From contig JAPHTE010000115.1 in assembly GCA_026196445.1 (NCBI GenBank), forward strand, positions 1 to 8,031: a stretch of DNA of 8,031 bases, read 5' to 3'. A model generated the notes under the pieces. The model ran no database searches and was not told the DNA's origin. It saw only the letters and a list, made by a program, of their open reading frames with translations. The position numbers were made by a program, and so were the translations under genes. Positions 5,513 to 8,031 of this stretch are shown here, in pieces (position 1 is the stretch's first letter; each line of letters starts with the position of its first letter). Source of the DNA: Lysobacterales bacterium. Its GTDB lineage: Bacteria; Pseudomonadota; Gammaproteobacteria; Xanthomonadales; SZUA-36.

Positions 5513-6243
5513 GCCAGTAGACCCTCTTCGGTTCCGATCAGTTTAACGAAGGCGTCTTCCAGTGTCTCACAACCGCTACGTGCGAGCAGTTTCGGGGCAG
5601 TTCCGTCGGCTGCGATCAGGCCGTCAGCGATAATGATGATGCGGTCACAAAGCGCCGCGACTTCCTGCATGATGTGGGTAGAAAGCACCACCGAGTGCCC
5701 GGCGTCTTTCAGGTCGAGGATATAGCGTCTCAACGCCCGGGTACTCATAACGTCCAGCCCGTTGCTCGGCTCATCCAGCAGCACGGTTTGTGGTTGATGC
5801 ACCATGGCCCGGGCGATGGCGACCTTGACCCGCTGGCCCTGGGAAAATCCCTCGGCCCTACGGTCAATGAAATCATCCATGTCGAGTGTCTCCACCAGTT
5901 CTGCGATACGCAGATCGATATCCCGTTTGCCCATGCCGTGCAACCTGCCGTAATAGGCGATGTTTTCGCGCGCGCTCATCCGTGTATACAGGCCGCGACT
6001 GTCGGGTACCACCCCCAGCGTGCGCTTGATGGCCATGGCGTTGGTGGTGGGGTCCAAACCATCGATGAGAATCTTGCCTTCATCGGGTGGCAGCAGCGAG
6101 TACAGCATTCTCAGCGTCGTGGTCTTGCCAGCGCCGTTGGGGCCTAAAAGGCCGGTGATCTCGCCGTCGTGGACCGTGAACGAAATACCCCTGACGGCTT
6201 TGACCTTGCCGAAGGACTTGTGCAGGTTTTCTACTTTTATCAT
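5509..6243 (-). CDS. ABC transporter ATP-binding protein, NatA-like
   Basis: The 244-residue cytoplasmic ATPase would power the neighbouring permease. Motifs in order: Walker A GPNGAGKTT (34-42), Q-loop region VVPDSRGLY (78-86) with Asp81 at or near the usual glutamine position, signature FSQGQ (133-137) in place of LSGGQ, Walker B TVLLDEP (153-159) with catalytic Glu158, D-loop NGLD (161-164) and the switch His190 in STHIMQEV. The FSQGQ signature and PDxRGLY segment fit the NatA branch of ABC exporters rather than importer ATPases. All residues needed for ATP hydrolysis are present. The ATG at 6243 follows the hydrolase stop by 18 bases and has GGAG about ten bases upstream. It is the second gene of the operon, and its stop is fused to the permease start (ATGA). 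Confidence 0.93.
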   Translation of the reverse strand: MIKVENLHKSFGKVKAVRGISFTVHDGEITGLLGPNGAGKTTTLRMLYSLLPPDEGKILIDGLDPTTNAMAIKRTLGVVPDSRGLYTRMSARENIAYYGRLHGMGKRDIDLRIAELVETLDMDDFIDRRAEGFSQGQRVKVAIARAMVHQPQTVLLDEPSNGLDVMSTRALRRYILDLKDAGHSVVLSTHIMQEVAALCDRIIIIADGLIAADGTAPKLLARSGCETLEDAFVKLIGTEEGLLA

Positions 6244-6261
6244 GGCTCAGTCGCTCCGGTA

Positions 6262-7725
6262 TCAAGGGTCCGGGCCCAGCAGGCTGGTGAAAAACGGGGC
6301 CGGCCGAATATTTTCGACACAGGTGGTATCCAGGTTCTCGACACTACCGGCGTCTATGAACCGGGTGGTAATGTCACGCATACAGATGTGTTTCATCACG
6401 GAGTGCGAAAGGCCATTCGCGACCAGGTTCAGGCTATTGGAAAAGGTATCGGCGGCCTGTGCCGCATACTGAGGAGGAGTCACTGGATCACGCTCCCCGG
6501 ACATCAACAAGACCGGCAGATCGGTTACCACCGGCAGGTGAAAACCTTCGGGCACCTCACCGCGGGGCCAGACTTCGCACTGCAGCGCGATAATGTCCAG
6601 CATCAGGTTACCCATCAGCGTGTGGCTGTAGTCGGCGGAGGTGTCGATGAAGGGATAGTCCTCGGCGCATAACACTGACAACTCCATACCGCGCGCCAGC
6701 ATTTCGTTGAGGCCGGACATGACAAGCGTGGCCTGGCTGGCCAGGCGTGACAGATCGCCGGTCGATAGCGCTTCGTGGACCAGTAGCGGGATCAGGGCCT
6801 GGGTTTCACTGGCGTAGCTCAAAAAACGGATGGCCACGGCCAGCGTGTCGGCGCTCAGACGTATCTGCTGGACCTGGCCGGTGACCGGGTTGACCAGGCT
6901 GATTTCGCGGGGCTGGGCACGCAGTTGCGTGAACAGGTCGTTCAATTCTTCGGCATGACGCGGGTAAAGTTCATTGCAGGTTGCATCGGCCGCACAATCA
7001 GCAAACACCGCCGCGACGCTGCGGTCCAGCATCGGTGCGTGCTCCTGGCCCAGCGCCAGTTGCATCGGAATGACGCTATCCAGTGTGACCGTTCTGACGG
7101 TTTCGGGGAATGCCCGCAGGTACACCTGCGCGGCGCGTGTGCCGTAGGAGACCCCCATGATATTGATCTTGTTATAGCCCATGGCGCGGCGCACCGCGTC
7201 GTAATCCTCCATCGCGATGGTGGTGGTATAAAACCGCGGGTCGCCATCCAGTTCCGCCAGGCATTTTTCGGTTTCTTTACGCACCAAATCCAGGTCGATC
7301 TCCTGGTTCAGGTCTTCTTCGATCTCGGATTTGCAGTCCAGCTTGTTGGACTGCCCGGTGCCCCGCTGGTCGATCATGACGATATCGCGCTGTCTACGGA
7401 TTTTATTCAAGGTACTGCGCAGCATGACCCAGGTTTCACTGGCCGCTTGACCCGGGCCACCGGCAAAAAAGAATACGGGGTCGGGTTCGACCGCTTTGCC
7501 GGTCGCCGGGGCGACCGCTACGTGCAGGCTGATTTTGCGCCCCCCGGGTTTGGCGGGGTCTTCAGCAACATCCAGGAAACCGCAACGGGCGTTGGCGGTC
7601 AGGTGGGTGCCGGGCAAGGTCAGCGTGCAGTTGCTGAAGTCGATCTGGTTGCCCTCCGGCAGGGCCAGCACCGCGGTTGGTGAGAGCGGCAGGAACAGTA
7701 GTGTGCAAAGAAAGAGTCTGTGCAT
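6262..7725 (-). CDS. Secreted alpha/beta hydrolase, peptidase S33 / TAP-like
   Basis: The product is 487 residues from the ATG at 7725, chosen because MHRLFLCTLLFLPL...VLA is a clear signal peptide (cut near residue 21). The frame is open to an ATG at 7797, but that would bury the signal, and neither start has a strong ribosome binding site. The fold is that of tripeptidyl or prolyl aminopeptidases: oxyanion segment FFFAGGPGQ (85-93, Ala where many relatives have His), MIDQRGTGQS (117-126), nucleophile Ser193 in GVSYGT, Asp413 in SGERDPVTPP, and His441 in GLSHSV, followed by the C-terminal cap typical of TAP-like members. It carries several cysteines (for example 33, 48, 131, 155), suggesting disulfides, as expected outside the cytoplasm. 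It likely cleaves peptides or small esters in the periplasm or outside. As first gene of the operon it may process what the ABC pair exports, but the substrate is unknown. Confidence 0.9.
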   Translation of the reverse strand: MHRLFLCTLLFLPLSPTAVLALPEGNQIDFSNCTLTLPGTHLTANARCGFLDVAEDPAKPGGRKISLHVAVAPATGKAVEPDPVFFFAGGPGQAASETWVMLRSTLNKIRRQRDIVMIDQRGTGQSNKLDCKSEIEEDLNQEIDLDLVRKETEKCLAELDGDPRFYTTTIAMEDYDAVRRAMGYNKINIMGVSYGTRAAQVYLRAFPETVRTVTLDSVIPMQLALGQEHAPMLDRSVAAVFADCAADATCNELYPRHAEELNDLFTQLRAQPREISLVNPVTGQVQQIRLSADTLAVAIRFLSYASETQALIPLLVHEALSTGDLSRLASQATLVMSGLNEMLARGMELSVLCAEDYPFIDTSADYSHTLMGNLMLDIIALQCEVWPRGEVPEGFHLPVVTDLPVLLMSGERDPVTPPQYAAQAADTFSNSLNLVANGLSHSVMKHICMRDITTRFIDAGSVENLDTTCVENIRPAPFFTSLLGPDP

Positions 7726-7814
7726 TTGAAAATCATCATGTGACCGATGGATCAGGGTAAACAGCCGATCCGCCTTCGTCCATAGGCAATTTGTCATGAT
7801 GTGATACTTACCTT

Positions 7815-7882
7815 GTCACCCCGGACTCGATCCGAGGTCCTTTCACCATCATAAAATGGATTCCGGCTTGCTCCGGAATGAC
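7815..7882. repeat. Dispersed-type palindromic intergenic repeat
   Basis: A 68-base element with outer arms GTCACCCCGGA (7815-7825) and TCCGGAATGAC (7872-7882), which pair at nine of eleven positions. Each half is also a hairpin: CCCCGGA/TCCGAGG around CTCGA on the left (one mismatch), and the perfect ATTCCGG/CCGGAAT (7860-7866 and 7873-7879, loop of six) on the right. The wording GTCA-CCCGGA-TGATCCG-GGTCC and TGGATTCCGG...CCGGAATGAC resembles the short palindromic repeats found in many copies between genes in Proteobacteria. It lies between the divergent hydrolase operon and the YadG-like gene. Copy number cannot be seen from this window. Confidence 0.65.
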
Positions 7883-7896
7883 GAGCCGCGCAGGTA

Positions 7897-7927
7897 TTCC
7901 CACATGGCTGGCCATCAACCGTATAAT
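7897..7927 (+). promoter_or_regulatory. Predicted promoter of the YadG-like gene
   Basis: A perfect TATAAT stands at 7922-7927, 27 bases before the ATG at 7955. The best upstream hexamer is TTCCCA (7897-7902, four of six to consensus), with a long spacer of 19 bases, so the -35 is weak. Transcription would start near 7934, giving a leader of about 20 bases without a clear ribosome binding site. Confidence 0.45.
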
Positions 7928-7954
7928 AGGCCCTCCTTGTTTTCGGGCTACTCG

Positions 7955-8031
7955 ATGTACGCATTACAAGTCGACAATTTGACCAAGACCTATGCCAATG
8001 GCGTCGAGGCCCTGAAAGGCATTTCCCTGGG
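7955..8031 (+). CDS. ABC transporter ATP-binding protein, YadG-like (N-terminal part, runs off right edge)
   Basis: Twenty-five codons are present, reading MYALQVDNLTKTYANGVEAL then KGISL. This is the first strand pair of an ABC ATPase, with the aromatic A-loop residue (Tyr13 in KTYANG) that stacks on ATP and the VEALKGISL strand that precedes Walker A. The KTYxxGVxALKGI wording is typical of YadG and related ABC-2 exporter ATPases. Walker A and all later motifs lie beyond the window. It is divergent from the hydrolase operon and is a separate ABC system from the NatA-like gene. If it is YadG, a YadH-type permease should follow. Confidence 0.8.
   Translation, partial: MYALQVDNLTKTYANGVEALKGISL

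Noticed and set aside
6925..7683. Long plus-strand open frame (252 codons) opposite the hydrolase gene
   Set aside because: It lies wholly antisense to a gene with signal peptide and full catalytic triad, and its product has no recognisable domain. GC-rich codon use commonly leaves such shadow frames.
7726..7797. Longer hydrolase start at 7797
   Set aside because: It would add 24 polar residues in front of a clear signal peptide, and its upstream AAGGT lies about 12 bases away, too far to be convincing.

Overview
The window looks like chromosomal DNA of a gammaproteobacterium. The hemH, queD and tatA products resemble the enterobacterial forms, base composition is moderately GC-rich, genes are closely packed, and one secreted protein ends in an IPTL-type C-terminal sorting tail, a tail known mainly from Gram-negative bacteria with an exosortase. 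This placement is inferred from protein resemblance alone; no species is claimed. Nothing here looks like a phage, integron, insertion sequence or CRISPR locus.

Left part, positions 1-1244, all on the minus strand: the first 28 codons of tatA (twin-arginine translocase) run off the left edge. Upstream of it is a gap with three small back-to-back hairpins, then a secreted beta-propeller-like protein with a signal peptide and the IPTL-type tail. A gap of about 295 bases with several inverted repeats separates this gene from the divergent plus-strand pair hemH (ferrochelatase, last step of protoheme synthesis) and queD (6-carboxy-tetrahydropterin synthase, queuosine pathway), 54 bases apart.

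Middle, 2959-3818: a minus-strand protein with two CDGSH-type iron-sulfur motifs, the second of which has lost its histidine ligand. It has a recognisable promoter and a hairpin next to its ribosome binding site. A possible 56-residue secreted peptide is encoded divergently from it.

Right part, 3793-7725, minus strand: a tight four-gene operon in the order secreted alpha/beta hydrolase (S33/TAP-like peptidase), NatA-like ABC ATPase, NatB-like ABC permease, and exported PrxQ/BCP-type peroxiredoxin. The gaps are 18 bases, a 4-base ATGA overlap, and 10 bases with the ribosome binding site overlapping the preceding stop codon. Two of the four products carry signal peptides and the ABC pair spans the inner membrane, so the operon probably serves one cell-envelope task, perhaps export and periplasmic processing or protection. 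The substrate is unknown. Beyond it lie a 68-base dispersed-type palindromic repeat, a TATAAT promoter element and the first 25 codons of another ABC ATPase (YadG-like) on the plus strand.

No clearly new defence or mobile system was found. The items most worth a second look are the atypical second CDGSH motif, the hydrolase-ABC-peroxiredoxin operon, and the candidate small secreted peptide.
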